From Saccharospirillum sp040881935 (GTDB taxonomy: Bacteria; Pseudomonadota; Gammaproteobacteria; Pseudomonadales; Natronospirillaceae), in assembly GCF_040881935.1 (NCBI RefSeq), contig NZ_JBBECH010000061.1, positions 26,739 through 90,738 of the forward strand: DNA of 64,000 nt, given 5' to 3'. The notes beneath the pieces are model-generated. The model saw only the letters and a list, made by a program, of their open reading frames with translations. It ran no database searches and was not told the DNA's origin. Positions 45,161-54,160 of this stretch are shown here, in pieces. Position numbers and translations under genes: made by a program. How positions within the stretch are numbered: position 1 is the first letter of the stretch; every line of letters begins with the position of its first letter.

Positions 45161-46291
45161 TTAGCGCTTGCGCAGAGCCAGACTACCAATTGAGTACCCC
45201 GCCCCAAACGAACAGATCACACCCAGATCGCCGGATTTAAGATCCTGATGGTGCAGGTTAAAGGCGATTATCGACCCCGCTGAGGCGGTGTTTGCATACT
45301 CGTCGAGCACAATCGGTGCCTCGTCTTGTGTGCCGACATGGCCCAGCAGGCGCTTGGTGATTAACTGGTTCATATTGATATTGGCCTGGTGCAACCACCA
45401 GCGTCGAACCTGACTGATATCGGCGCCCACGGCCTCAATTTGCGCAGCAAGATGATCGGCTGCCATCGGGCAAACTTCCTTGAAGACCTTGCGGCCTTCC
45501 TGGTGGAACAGCTTGTCTGGTCCGAAAGGGTCGGATTCGAAGGCCCGGGAGACGTAACCGAAGTTGGATCGAATATTGTTCGAATAGACTGTTTTGGCCT
45601 TGATGCCGAGAATATCGTAAACATGGTCGGCATCGGCCGTTTCACCACGTTCTACCACCATCGCCGTAGCCACGTCGCCGAAGATAAAATGGCTGTCACG
45701 ATCGCGGTAATTAACTTGCGGCGAGGTCAGTTCCGGGTTGATCACCAGCACGGCCCTGGCCGTGCCTGCTTTTACCATTTCATAGGCCCGGTGCAACGCG
45801 AAGGTCGCCGCAGAGCAGGCAACCAGCATGTCGAAGCCAAAGCCTTCAATGCCGAGCTCGGCCTGAACTTCTATGGCAATGGCCGGGTAAGATCGCTGGG
45901 TGTAAGCGCAGCTGACGATAACGGCATCTATGTCGGCCGCATTTTTGTTGGCCGCCGCTAGCGCTTTTCTGGCCGCCGCAACGGCCATTTCCGCCTGGTG
46001 GCTGAGCTCATCATCCCCACGTTCGCTGATGCGCGGACGCATGCGGTCGACTTCCATGATGCCGTCTTTGACATAAACAAAGCGCTGGCGGATGCCGCTG
46101 GCTTTGGTGATGAAATCGGGGTCGGACTTGGCGACTGGTTCAAGGGTACCGGCTTCTATTTCGCTGGCATGTTCTTCATTGAATTTATCGGCATATTCAT
46201 TCAGTACCTGCACTAACTCTGTGTTAGTGAGCACATGTTCGGGCGTCCAGAGGCCGGCGCCGCTAATAACGACAGAGTCATTGGCAGACAT
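45161..46291 (-). CDS. Long-form beta-ketoacyl-ACP synthase III (FabH-like)
   Basis: A 376-residue thiolase-fold enzyme. The Cys-His-Asn triad is visible as LVACSAATFALHRAYE, WWLHQANINMNQLI and EYANTASAGSIIAF. It is longer than housekeeping FabH (about 317) because of inserts near residues 35-60 and 215-260 (VYSNNIRSNFGYVSRAFESD). This form occurs in Pseudomonas-like bacteria beside the normal FabH and is tied to fatty-acid initiation or shunts from beta-oxidation. The substrate is not evident. It is a single gene with an upstream palindromic element (copy G). Confidence 0.88.
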   Translation of the reverse strand: MSANDSVVISGAGLWTPEHVLTNTELVQVLNEYADKFNEEHASEIEAGTLEPVAKSDPDFITKASGIRQRFVYVKDGIMEVDRMRPRISERGDDELSHQAEMAVAAARKALAAANKNAADIDAVIVSCAYTQRSYPAIAIEVQAELGIEGFGFDMLVACSAATFALHRAYEMVKAGTARAVLVINPELTSPQVNYRDRDSHFIFGDVATAMVVERGETADADHVYDILGIKAKTVYSNNIRSNFGYVSRAFESDPFGPDKLFHQEGRKVFKEVCPMAADHLAAQIEAVGADISQVRRWWLHQANINMNQLITKRLLGHVGTQDEAPIVLDEYANTASAGSIIAFNLHHQDLKSGDLGVICSFGAGYSIGSLALRKR

Positions 46292-46362
46292 AATGTGATC
46301 CTTTTATCGAGCAATAAAGTTTAATTATATTCACCCAAGTTGTACGGGGATCAACGTGACGA

Positions 46363-46475
46363 GTGTCGGCTGGCGGGTACGCCTGTCCGGGGAAGTCTGA
46401 GGCATGGATGCCGAAGCCTAGGCCCCAAGGACGGGTTTACGCCGACCCCGGACAGGCGTACCCGGTAGCTGACAC
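46363..46475 (+). repeat. Palindromic GGA-hairpin element, copy G
   Basis: Core of 113 bp. Arms 46363-46392 and 46446-46475 pair at 27 of 30 positions. Two exceptions are G:T on the plus strand and one is G:G. On the plus strand hairpin 1 is GGCA-TGGA-TGCC with CATGGATG, and hairpin 2 is CAAGGACG on a CCC/GGG stem. This is the only copy between divergent genes, in front of both the ketosynthase gene and the DUF2384-like gene. Confidence 0.88.
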
Positions 46476-46691
46476 GGATTCTTGTCAATGCATAAAGGGC
46501 AGCCGGAACGAAGCCCGTTGCTTAACCGTGGGCTTGAGATTTGAATCATGACTGCAGTGTAGCAGCGCCCCTTGTTTTGGTCAGTGTTGGCAGGTTGAAC
46601 GCGAGCTAAACAGGGTTATCCGTGAAAGTTTTTCAAAGCCGGGCCAGTTTGGGTATGCTTTAGGGGTGCTCACGAGAATAAGAAGGCTGAC

Positions 46692-47156
46692 ATGCTGCAC
46701 CATTTCACACTGACATTTCAGTTGCCCGATTCTGCCGCCGTTGATGCGGCTGCGGTTGCCGGGCAGATGCCAGGGTCGGATTTTACCATTGAAGGTATGG
46801 GGTCGAACCCAACCGGTGAGTTCTCGATTCACTTTAGCCGCGAGGGCGCCAGCGTGACTCAGGTGCTCGAATATGCCAAATCGCAGGTGCAGCAGGCTAT
46901 GCCAGATGCTCAGTTGATCGCTATGGATCTGTCTGAAGAACCACCGGCGCAAAGCATGGTCGATGACATCAGCAAGCTGGTGTTGCATGCCTGTAACGCT
47001 CTGGGCAGCGTTGATGCTGCCCAGGCCTGGTTATCGACGCCGAATTCGTCGTTGGAAGGGTTGACGCCCAAGGCGTTGATGATCAACGCTGAAGGTCGAA
47101 CTCAGGTATCACGGGTGTTGACCAGGCTGCTGGCGCGTAAACAGGGCGCGGCCTGA
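46692..47156 (+). CDS. Small protein with MbcA/ParS/Xre-toxin-binding-like (DUF2384) C-terminus
   Basis: A 154-residue protein. The C-terminal part (AWLSTPNSSLEGLTPKALMI and NAEGRTQVSRVLTRLLAR) follows the DUF2384 pattern of antitoxins of the MbcA/ParS/Xre group, which cover a RES- or GNAT-type toxin. The N-terminal 95 residues (HHFTLTFQLPDSAAVDAAAV) are unlike the usual Xre helix-turn-helix and I do not recognise them. No toxin gene is next to it. It may be an orphan or a housekeeping protein using this fold. Confidence 0.65.
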   Translation: MLHHFTLTFQLPDSAAVDAAAVAGQMPGSDFTIEGMGSNPTGEFSIHFSREGASVTQVLEYAKSQVQQAMPDAQLIAMDLSEEPPAQSMVDDISKLVLHACNALGSVDAAQAWLSTPNSSLEGLTPKALMINAEGRTQVSRVLTRLLARKQGAA

Positions 47157-47183
47157 ACCTGAACCCGGCGCCGGGTTCAGGTT
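47156..47183. terminator. 28-bp perfect palindrome between convergent genes
   Basis: Two 14-base arms (AACCTGAACCCGGC and its complement) meet without a spacer, directly at the stop of the DUF2384-like gene and 34 bp from the pntB stop. As RNA it forms a 12-bp stem with a CGCG loop on either strand. The following GTTGTTGCTT is a weak T-run. Bidirectional termination is likely. Confidence 0.7.
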
Positions 47184-47216
47184 GTTGCTTCGGTTCACCT
47201 TAAGTCCGACAGGCTC

Positions 47217-48602
47217 CTATAGTTTGTTGATCAGCGCCTGCACGCTGTCTTTGGCATCGCCGAACAGCATGCTGCTGTTGTCGCGGTAGAACAAGGGGTT
47301 GCTCACACCAGCATAGCCGGTGGCCATTGAACGTTTCAGAATCACCACCTGATGGGCGTGCCAGACTTCCAGCACTGGCATGCCAGCAATTGGCGAGCCT
47401 GGTTTTTCCTGTGCATCCGGGTTACAGATGTCATTGGCACCAATCACCAGTACAACATCGGTTTTCGGCAGGTCGTCGTTAATTTCATCCATTTCCAGCA
47501 CGATGTCATAGGGCACGTTGGCTTCAGCCAGCAATACGTTCATATGACCCGGCAACCGGCCGGCGACCGGGTGGATCGCAAAGCGCACCGTCTTGCCTTG
47601 CTTGCGCAGCGTGGCGGTTAACTCGGCGACGGCTTGCTGGGCGTGGGCGACGGCCATACCAAACCCCGGAGCGATCACCACAGAGTCGGCTTCGCGCAGC
47701 CAGGAGGCCACTTCATCGGCCGAGGAGCTGCGTGCTTCACCGTACTCCTCATCGTCGGCGCTGCTGCCGGAATCGGTGCCGAAACCGCCCAGAATCACAC
47801 TGATGAAGGAGCGATTCATCGCCCGGCACATGATGTAGCTAAGAATAGCGCCAGACGAACCGACCAGAGCACCGGTAATAATCAGCAGATCGTTACCCAG
47901 CATGAAACCAGTAGCCGCGGCGGCCCAGCCGGAATAGCTGTTCAGCATCGAAATCACCACCGGCATATCGGCACCGCCGATGGCCGCGACCAGGTGAGCA
48001 CCGAGCAGCAGGGCAATCAGGGTCATCAGTAATAGCAGCGTCGCATCGCCCGGGCCGTGGCCGTCGGGTGCGAACATGAACAGAAATACCAGTGAGACCA
48101 GAATCGCGGCGGCGTTCATCACATGACGCCCGGGCAACGCCAATGGCTTGCTGGACAGAATGCCCTGCAATTTGCCGTAGGCCGCCCAGGAGCCGGTGAG
48201 GGTGATGGCGCCGATGAAAATACCAAGGTATATCTCGGTATTGTGAATGACTTTTTCTGCACCCGTTAACTGCGATCTCGGGTCCAGATAGGCAGCCCAG
48301 CCGATCAACACCGCAGCCAGACCAACAAAGCTGTGCAGCATAGCAACCAGCTGCGGCATGGCCGTCATTTCAACGCGGGACGCCAGCCAGAGCCCGATCG
48401 CAGCACCAACTGCGACCGCAATGGCCAGTACGAAATAGGCTTCTACCGCCGCTGAAGCTACAGTAGCGACAATGGCAATCAGCATTCCGATGATGCCGTA
48501 ATTATTGCCGCGCCGTGCCGTTTCCTGGGAGCTTAACCCGCCCAGCGATAAGATAAAGAATACCCCGGCCAGCAAGTAGGCCATCGATAACAAACCAGTC
48601 AT
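47217..48602 (-). CDS. pntB: NAD(P) transhydrogenase subunit beta
   Basis: A 461-residue membrane subunit. Eight or nine transmembrane segments (residues 1-260) are followed by the NADP-binding domain III with VIAPGFGMAVAHAQQAVAEL, FAIHPVAGRLPGHMNVLLAE, VLVIGANDICNP and VLKRSMATGYAGVSNPLFY. With PntA it couples hydride transfer from NADH to NADP to the proton gradient and supplies NADPH. The start overlaps the pntA stop by four bases. Confidence 0.97.
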   Translation of the reverse strand: MTGLLSMAYLLAGVFFILSLGGLSSQETARRGNNYGIIGMLIAIVATVASAAVEAYFVLAIAVAVGAAIGLWLASRVEMTAMPQLVAMLHSFVGLAAVLIGWAAYLDPRSQLTGAEKVIHNTEIYLGIFIGAITLTGSWAAYGKLQGILSSKPLALPGRHVMNAAAILVSLVFLFMFAPDGHGPGDATLLLLMTLIALLLGAHLVAAIGGADMPVVISMLNSYSGWAAAATGFMLGNDLLIITGALVGSSGAILSYIMCRAMNRSFISVILGGFGTDSGSSADDEEYGEARSSSADEVASWLREADSVVIAPGFGMAVAHAQQAVAELTATLRKQGKTVRFAIHPVAGRLPGHMNVLLAEANVPYDIVLEMDEINDDLPKTDVVLVIGANDICNPDAQEKPGSPIAGMPVLEVWHAHQVVILKRSMATGYAGVSNPLFYRDNSSMLFGDAKDSVQALINKL

Positions 48603-50191
48603 GACGGGTCTCCTTTGCGGAACATATTGAGCATTCGCCGGGTCACGTAAAAACCACCCGCGATGTTAATGCTGGCGACCAGAACACTGATGGTCGCCAG
48701 TACACTCACCAACCAGGACCCACTGCCGCTGATCTGCAGCAGGGCGCCCAGAATAATGATGCCGGAAATCGCGTTGGTAACACTCATCAACGGCGTGTGC
48801 AGGGAGTGACTGACGTTCCAGATAACCTGCCAGCCAATGAAGATGGCCAGGATAAAAACGGTGAAGTGACTGACAAAATCGGCCGGTGCCACGGCACCCA
48901 GCCCCAACAGCAACGCACCGGCAATGAGCCAGTAGAGTGCGATGGGTTTGGCCTTTTTGCTCGCCGCTTTGGTGTCTGCCGCTTTGTCTGTTGGTGGCGT
49001 AGCGGTGGGTTTGGGTGCGGCCGTAAGCTTCGGAGGCGGTGGTGGCCAAGTAATGTCGCCAGCATGAACCACTGTGCAGCTGCGGGTTATTTCGTCGTCG
49101 AGGTCGATGACCAGTTGGCCATCTTTGTTTGGACACAGGTGCTCAAGCAAACGCCAGACGTTGTTGGCGAGGAGCTGGCTGGCCTGGGTTGCGGCCCGGG
49201 CGGCCAGGTTGGTGAAACCAATCACGGTGACATCGTGTGCCTTGACGATTTCATCTTTAACCGTGCACTCGCAATTGCCACCATTGGGTGCTGCCAAATC
49301 AACCACCACGCTGCCGGGCTGCATGGCTTTGACCATGGCTTCGGTGATCAGCTTGGGGGCGGGTTTGCCCGGAATCAGGGCGGTGGTGATGATGATATCG
49401 ACCTCTTTGGCCTGTTCCATAAACAGGGCCATTTCCGCATCGATAAACGCTTTGGACATTTCCTTGGCATAGCCACCAGTGCCAGCGCCGTCTTCTTCCA
49501 GTTCGATGGTAAGAAATTCACCGCCCATCGATTCCACCTGATCTTTGACTTCCTTGCGGGTATCAAAGGCACGTACGATGGCACCCAGGCTCTTGGCCGC
49601 TCCAATGGCAGCCAGGCCCGCCACACCGGCGCCGATAACCAGCACCTTGGCCGGGGGGACTTTGCCAGCGGCTGTGATCTGCCCGGTAAAGAAACGGCCA
49701 AACTGGTTGGCCGCCTCGATGACCGCCCGATAACCAGCGATATTGGCCATGGAGCTCAGCACGTCCATTTTTTGTGCACGTGAAATACGCGGGATTGCAT
49801 CCAAAGACAGGGCGGTAGCGTGCTTCTCATTAAATTGTTCGAGCACATGCTGATTCTGACCGGGTGCCAGGAACGATATCCAGGTTTTGGAATGGGTACC
49901 GGAGCTGCCGAGAGCCTCCAGTTCACCACCAGGCAGGCCTTCTCTATTATCCAGGGGGCTGTTGATTTTCAACAACACATCCGCCTGCTGGTAGAGGTCG
50001 GCAGGGTTGGCAATCAGTTGTGCACCGGCCTGTTCATACAAGGCATCTGCAAACTGGGCTCTGCTGCCGGCACCGTGTTCGACGATGACGGTGAAGCCAA
50101 GGTCTATCAGCTTGCGGGTTGTGTCAGGTGTCACCGGCACCCGGGTTTCCCCGGGTGAGGTATCGACAGGAACAGCGAGTGTTAAAGACAT
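48599..50191 (-). CDS. pntA: NAD(P) transhydrogenase subunit alpha
   Basis: A 530-residue subunit in the single-chain form of E. coli, not split into PntAA and PntAB. The N-terminal NAD-binding domain has DTSPGETRVPVTPDTTRKL and KVLVIGAGVAGLAAIGAAKS with the RQD-loop region after it. A proline/alanine/lysine-rich linker leads to about four transmembrane helices (LYWLIAGALLLGLGAVAPAD). It is cotranscribed with pntB. Confidence 0.97.
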   Translation of the reverse strand: MSLTLAVPVDTSPGETRVPVTPDTTRKLIDLGFTVIVEHGAGSRAQFADALYEQAGAQLIANPADLYQQADVLLKINSPLDNREGLPGGELEALGSSGTHSKTWISFLAPGQNQHVLEQFNEKHATALSLDAIPRISRAQKMDVLSSMANIAGYRAVIEAANQFGRFFTGQITAAGKVPPAKVLVIGAGVAGLAAIGAAKSLGAIVRAFDTRKEVKDQVESMGGEFLTIELEEDGAGTGGYAKEMSKAFIDAEMALFMEQAKEVDIIITTALIPGKPAPKLITEAMVKAMQPGSVVVDLAAPNGGNCECTVKDEIVKAHDVTVIGFTNLAARAATQASQLLANNVWRLLEHLCPNKDGQLVIDLDDEITRSCTVVHAGDITWPPPPPKLTAAPKPTATPPTDKAADTKAASKKAKPIALYWLIAGALLLGLGAVAPADFVSHFTVFILAIFIGWQVIWNVSHSLHTPLMSVTNAISGIIILGALLQISGSGSWLVSVLATISVLVASINIAGGFYVTRRMLNMFRKGDPS

Positions 50192-50508
50192 GTGTTTCCC
50201 TCGGTATTCAGACTGGCGGCGCGGTGACCGGTTGAGCGCTGATGCCCAACGACGGCCAATATGTCTGGCGTCCGCCTGTTTTTATAGTTTTTGACGCCTA
50301 TCAGATCGTTGGTTGGTGGACCATGACGGTCTTTCGGGTGTTCAGTTTTGGTTCAACGAAACCCGATGTGCCCATACTGGCTGGCTATTCCTGGCTGTGC
50401 AAGCACAAACACAGGCTGTTTCGAACTCTGATTTGATGCGACGGGTACCTACCACTAAAGGACTATAGGCTTCCCAGGCAAATAAGGCCTAAGCAGGGCT
50501 AAACTAAA
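50192..50508. other. Upstream part of the pntA/dctP intergenic region
   Basis: No gene is seen in the 317 nt between the pntA start and the promoter at 50509. Short open frames here have no ribosome site or recognisable protein. The pntA promoter must lie here but I could not assign it. Confidence 0.4.
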
Positions 50509-50537
50509 TTGAGATATACCAGTCTGCGAGGTATTCT
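50509..50537 (+). promoter_or_regulatory. Sigma-70-type promoter upstream of the TRAP binding-protein gene
   Basis: TTGAGA (50509-50514), a 17-bp spacer and TATTCT (50532-50537) match the sigma-70 consensus in four and five of six bases with ideal spacing. The resulting leader would be about 255 nt long. A 14-bp palindrome TACCCTACAGGGTA at 50629-50642 lies within it and may be an operator. Confidence 0.55.
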
Positions 50538-50628
50538 AAAGTCCGGCGTTCTGGAGTCGTCGCAGGCCATTAACATTATAATCGGCTCGCAAGCTCACTC
50601 CGATGCGGGAAAATCAGGTCGAGGGCGT

Positions 50629-50642
50629 TACCCTACAGGGTA
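50629..50642. promoter_or_regulatory. 14-bp palindrome in the TRAP leader region
   Basis: TACCCTACAGGGTA has 6-bp perfect arms around AC, about 90 bp downstream of the predicted promoter. Its size fits a dimeric repressor site. No regulator gene is adjacent, so the assignment is weak. Confidence 0.3.
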
Positions 50643-50798
50643 GATCGCTGTGGCGGGTTTCCCAGATTAACCACAATAATAAACTGGAACATTGAGGTCG
50701 GTGACCCGGTCTCTCTGGCTCGCATTCACACTCCGGTATGATCGCAGCCAGCAGACCCGTGTTGAGTACCTCCCTGACCCCATGATGGAGAGTTGAAC

Positions 50799-51896
50799 AT
50801 GAAAAGACGTGACGTCATAAAAAAAGGTTTGATCGGCGCCGGTAGCGTGGCGGCTGCGACCACCATTGGTACTCCGGCCCTGGCTGAAGACCGTATCACC
50901 TGGCGCATGGTCACCACCTGGCCGAAAAACTTCCCGGGTCTTGGCGTAGGCGCACAACGCCTGGCCGATCGCATCACTGCCATGTCCAACGGCCGTTTGA
51001 CCGTACAGGTCTATGCCGCCGGTGAGCTGGTGCCACCTTTGGGTGCATTCGATGCGGTTATCGAAGGTTCCGCTGAGATGAGCCATGGGGCGGCTTATTA
51101 CTGGCAGAACAAAAGCCGGGCTACCTCTTTCTTTACGGGTGTGCCTTATGGCATGACCTCCCGTGAACTGGCTGCCTGGGTACGGTACATGGGCGGCCAG
51201 GAAATCTGGGACGAAATTTACGCTCAGTTCGGGGTTAAAGGCTTTCTGTCCGGCGACACCGGCACTCAGGCTGGCGGCTGGTTCCGCGAAGAAATCAACA
51301 GCCTCGATGATATTCAGGGTCTGAAATTCCGGACCCCGGGTCTCGGCGGTCAGGTGTGGGAAAAACTCGGCGCCAGTGTTGTAAACCTGGCTGGTGGTGA
51401 AATCTATCAGGCACTGCAATCCGGTGCCCTGGACGCGGCTGAATTCGTTGGCCCATACAACGACCTGGCACTGGGCTTCTACCAAATCGCCAAGAATTAC
51501 TACATGCCGAGCTTTATTGAGCCGGGTCTGGCGACGGAAGCGGTGGTTAGCAAGTCGAAATTCGAGGCACTGCCGCGTGATCTGCAGCAAATTGTCGAGT
51601 TTGCCTGTCAGGCCGAGTACGACCAGGTGGCGTCAGATTTCTACGCCAACGACCCGATCGCACTGCGTACGCTGGTTGAGCAGCACGGTGTTCAGGTTAA
51701 AAACTTCCCGGAAGAAGTGCTGCAAGCCGGTGCCGAAGCCGCCAAGGAAGTGTTGGGTGAATTGCGTGACAGCGATGATGCGCTGGTACGTAAAACCACG
51801 GAAAGTTACTTTGAGGCACTGGCCCTGCTGCGTACCCGTACAGAGCAGGTTGATGGTGCTTTCCTGACCGCCCGTCAGAAGTATTTCCAGATGTAA
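50799..51896 (+). CDS. TRAP transporter substrate-binding protein (DctP family, Tat signal)
   Basis: A 365-residue exported protein. The N-terminus MKRRDVIKKGLIGAGSVAAA is a twin-arginine signal, suggesting export of a folded, possibly metal-containing protein. The mature part begins EDRITWRMVTTWPKNFPG and resembles the alpha-keto-acid-binding TakP subgroup (YAAGELVPPLGAFDAVIEGS, KFRTPGLGGQVWEKLGA). ATG 50799 has GGAG 8 nt upstream. The permease genes lie downstream on the opposite strand. Confidence 0.92.
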   Translation: MKRRDVIKKGLIGAGSVAAATTIGTPALAEDRITWRMVTTWPKNFPGLGVGAQRLADRITAMSNGRLTVQVYAAGELVPPLGAFDAVIEGSAEMSHGAAYYWQNKSRATSFFTGVPYGMTSRELAAWVRYMGGQEIWDEIYAQFGVKGFLSGDTGTQAGGWFREEINSLDDIQGLKFRTPGLGGQVWEKLGASVVNLAGGEIYQALQSGALDAAEFVGPYNDLALGFYQIAKNYYMPSFIEPGLATEAVVSKSKFEALPRDLQQIVEFACQAEYDQVASDFYANDPIALRTLVEQHGVQVKNFPEEVLQAGAEAAKEVLGELRDSDDALVRKTTESYFEALALLRTRTEQVDGAFLTARQKYFQM

Positions 51897-51911
51897 TCTG
51901 AAGTACTGTTC

Positions 51912-51946
51912 AATAAAAAACCCGGTTTAATGCCGGGTTTTTTATT
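51912..51946. terminator. Bidirectional terminator between dctP-like and dctM-like genes
   Basis: AAAAAACCCGG (51915-51925) pairs with CCGGGTTTTTT (51933-51943) across a 7-nt loop, and AAT/ATT extends the stem. T-runs follow on both strands, so it can end both convergent transcripts. Confidence 0.93.
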
Positions 51947-51994
51947 GGTTTAGCGATCGCTACCAAAAGGCAGGAAGCCTTTTTCAATAAACGG

Positions 51995-53386
51995 TTAGTT
52001 GTATATTTGCGATGGTAGCCAGGTAACCAGCTGCGGGAAGGCCACCAGTAGAACGATGACGATAAGCTGCAAGACCACGAAGGGAATGGCGCCTTTGTAG
52101 ATGGTCATGGTTGAAACCGAATCGGGTGCCACACCTCGCAAGTAAAACAAAGCGAACCCAAAGGGCGGCGTCAGAAAGCTGGTTTGCAGGTTAACGGCAA
52201 CAATGACACCCAGCCAGACCGGTTCCACACCCATCATCAGCAAAATGGGTGCGGTAATGGGTAATACCAGGAAGATGATTTCGAACGTATCCAGAATAAA
52301 GCCGAGCAGGAACATCAGCAGCATAACAAACAGAATGGCGCCTAACTGGCCACCCGGCAGGCTGTTAAGGAAATCGCTGACCAGTTCTTCGCCGCCCATC
52401 ATTCGGAAAACCAGAGAAAACACCGTCGCGCCGATCAGAATGATGAAGATCATGGTGGTGGTATTGGCGGTCGCGTACATCACCTGGCGCAGGTTGGTGT
52501 ACGTCAGTTTGCGCTGGAAAGCGGCCAGTAGCATGGCGCCGATGGCGCCAACTGAGGCCGACTCCGTCGGTGTGGCAATACCCCCAAGAATAGACCCGAG
52601 CACGGCGATGATCAGCACCAGAGGTGGCAGCAGGGTGGTGAAGACGTCTTTAAGCAGGCGAGACTTTTCTTCAGCTGTCATTATCAGCGCCGGGCAAGTA
52701 TCTGGATGCCGGACAGCTTTGTAGATCATGTACAGCATGTAGATACCCATCAGCATCATGCCGGGTATGAACGCACCTGCAAACAGATCGCCAACCGAGA
52801 CCGGCGTTGGCGCAAAGTTACCCAGAGACATCTGCACCTGGCTGTTGATGCCCGAGAGCATGTCACCCATAAAAATCAGGACGGTTGACGGCGGAATGAT
52901 CTGGCCCAGCGTGCCAGAAGCGGTAATGACACCGGTTGCGAGCTTGGGGTCGTAGCCGGCTTTGAGCATCGCCGGCAATGACAGTAAGCCCATGGTGACT
53001 ACGGTTGCACCGATGATGCCGGTAGAGGCGGCCAGCAAAGCACCCACCAAAATGACGGATAAGCCGAGACCACCGCGCAGGTCGCCAAACAGTCGCCCCA
53101 TGGTAATCAGCAGCTTCTCGGCAATGCCGGAGCGTTCCAGCATCATCCCCATAAAAATAAACAGCGGCACGGCCACCAGCACCTCGTTCAGCATGATGCC
53201 CATATAACGCGGTGCCACACTGGACAAGTTGGACAGGTCAAGCGCACCCAAAAAGTGGGCGATGGTGGCAAAGATCAGTGAGGTACCGGCCAGCGAAAAT
53301 GCCACGGGGAAGCCCAGCATCAATGCGCCAATAACAGCAAAAAACATAACCAGCGCGAGGATTTCCCCCAACAAGGTGACTTCCAT
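51995..53386 (-). CDS. TRAP transporter large permease (DctM)
   Basis: A 463-residue membrane protein with about twelve to thirteen helices, for example LALVMFFAVIGALMLGFPVA and SVILVGALLAASTGIIGATV. LGQIIPPSTVLIFMGDML and ITAPILLMMGVEP are family signatures of the elevator domain that carries sodium and substrate. Its start overlaps the DctQ stop by one base (TGATG). It is the downstream gene of a dctQ-dctM unit. Confidence 0.95.
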   Translation of the reverse strand: MEVTLLGEILALVMFFAVIGALMLGFPVAFSLAGTSLIFATIAHFLGALDLSNLSSVAPRYMGIMLNEVLVAVPLFIFMGMMLERSGIAEKLLITMGRLFGDLRGGLGLSVILVGALLAASTGIIGATVVTMGLLSLPAMLKAGYDPKLATGVITASGTLGQIIPPSTVLIFMGDMLSGINSQVQMSLGNFAPTPVSVGDLFAGAFIPGMMLMGIYMLYMIYKAVRHPDTCPALIMTAEEKSRLLKDVFTTLLPPLVLIIAVLGSILGGIATPTESASVGAIGAMLLAAFQRKLTYTNLRQVMYATANTTTMIFIILIGATVFSLVFRMMGGEELVSDFLNSLPGGQLGAILFVMLLMFLLGFILDTFEIIFLVLPITAPILLMMGVEPVWLGVIVAVNLQTSFLTPPFGFALFYLRGVAPDSVSTMTIYKGAIPFVVLQLIVIVLLVAFPQLVTWLPSQIYN

Positions 53387-53934
53387 CAGGCGTTCTCCCC
53401 ATAACGATAATCTTCAGGCACCAGTTCCTCGCGGTCAGACAGTACCAGAATGCTGCGCCCGATCATTGCCAGCGCCTGAATACCGACGACAACGGCAAAA
53501 ACGATGATAAAGGTTTTAACCACATACAATCCGGGCATGCCCCCGTAATTGGATGAACCTTCCATGAACTGCCAGGAGCGGGCGACGTAGGGGAGGGCAT
53601 ACAGGCTGATGGTGATGATGAACGGAAACAGAAAAACCAGGCACCCGAACAAATCGACAGCGGCCTTGCGCTTGACGGGTGCGGTTCGATAAAAGACGTC
53701 GACCCGTACATGGCTTTCCCGAAGCAGGGTGTAGCCGGCTATGCCCATGAACATAACGCCATTCATCCAGACATACAGGTCTTGCATCAGAACCGAGCCG
53801 GTCGAAAATACATAGCGCATGACAACGACGGTAAAACAAACCAATACAATTCCGAGCGTCAGCCAGGAAAACACCTGACCCAGGAATCGGTTCAACAGGC
53901 AACAAAGCCTGACCATGAACGCGAGGCTTTTCAT
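53386..53934 (-). CDS. TRAP transporter small permease (DctQ)
   Basis: A 182-residue four-helix membrane protein (VFSWLTLGIVLVCFTVVVMR, YVWMNGVMFMGIAGYTLLRE), the small scaffold subunit of the transporter. HVRVDVFYRTAPVKRKAAVD is the conserved cytoplasmic loop. ATG 53934 has AAGGATCA upstream. Translationally coupled to DctM. Confidence 0.92.
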   Translation of the reverse strand: MKSLAFMVRLCCLLNRFLGQVFSWLTLGIVLVCFTVVVMRYVFSTGSVLMQDLYVWMNGVMFMGIAGYTLLRESHVRVDVFYRTAPVKRKAAVDLFGCLVFLFPFIITISLYALPYVARSWQFMEGSSNYGGMPGLYVVKTFIIVFAVVVGIQALAMIGRSILVLSDREELVPEDYRYGENA

Positions 53935-54160
53935 GAGTGATCCTTTTTTAACGGGATAAGGCAAACACGTGGGATAGTCTTGATCATTGGCTGCAATGTG
54001 TAGTGTAGTATTGTTGTTTTAGTGCCGTTTATAGCGAGCGTTGGCGTTGACGGGCATACTGACTGACGTGTCTCAGTGCAGAACAGCCTTAATACAGGGG
54101 CGTATTAAACCATGCCAGGCCAGTCGACGCCAATGCTTGCGGCGCGGTAGCTGGCTATAG

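Noticed and set aside
47634..48032. Long open frames antisense to pntAB (also 48797-49783) and to the M16 protease
   Set aside because: They lie fully opposite strongly conserved genes and encode histidine/glycine-rich low-complexity sequence typical of shadow frames.
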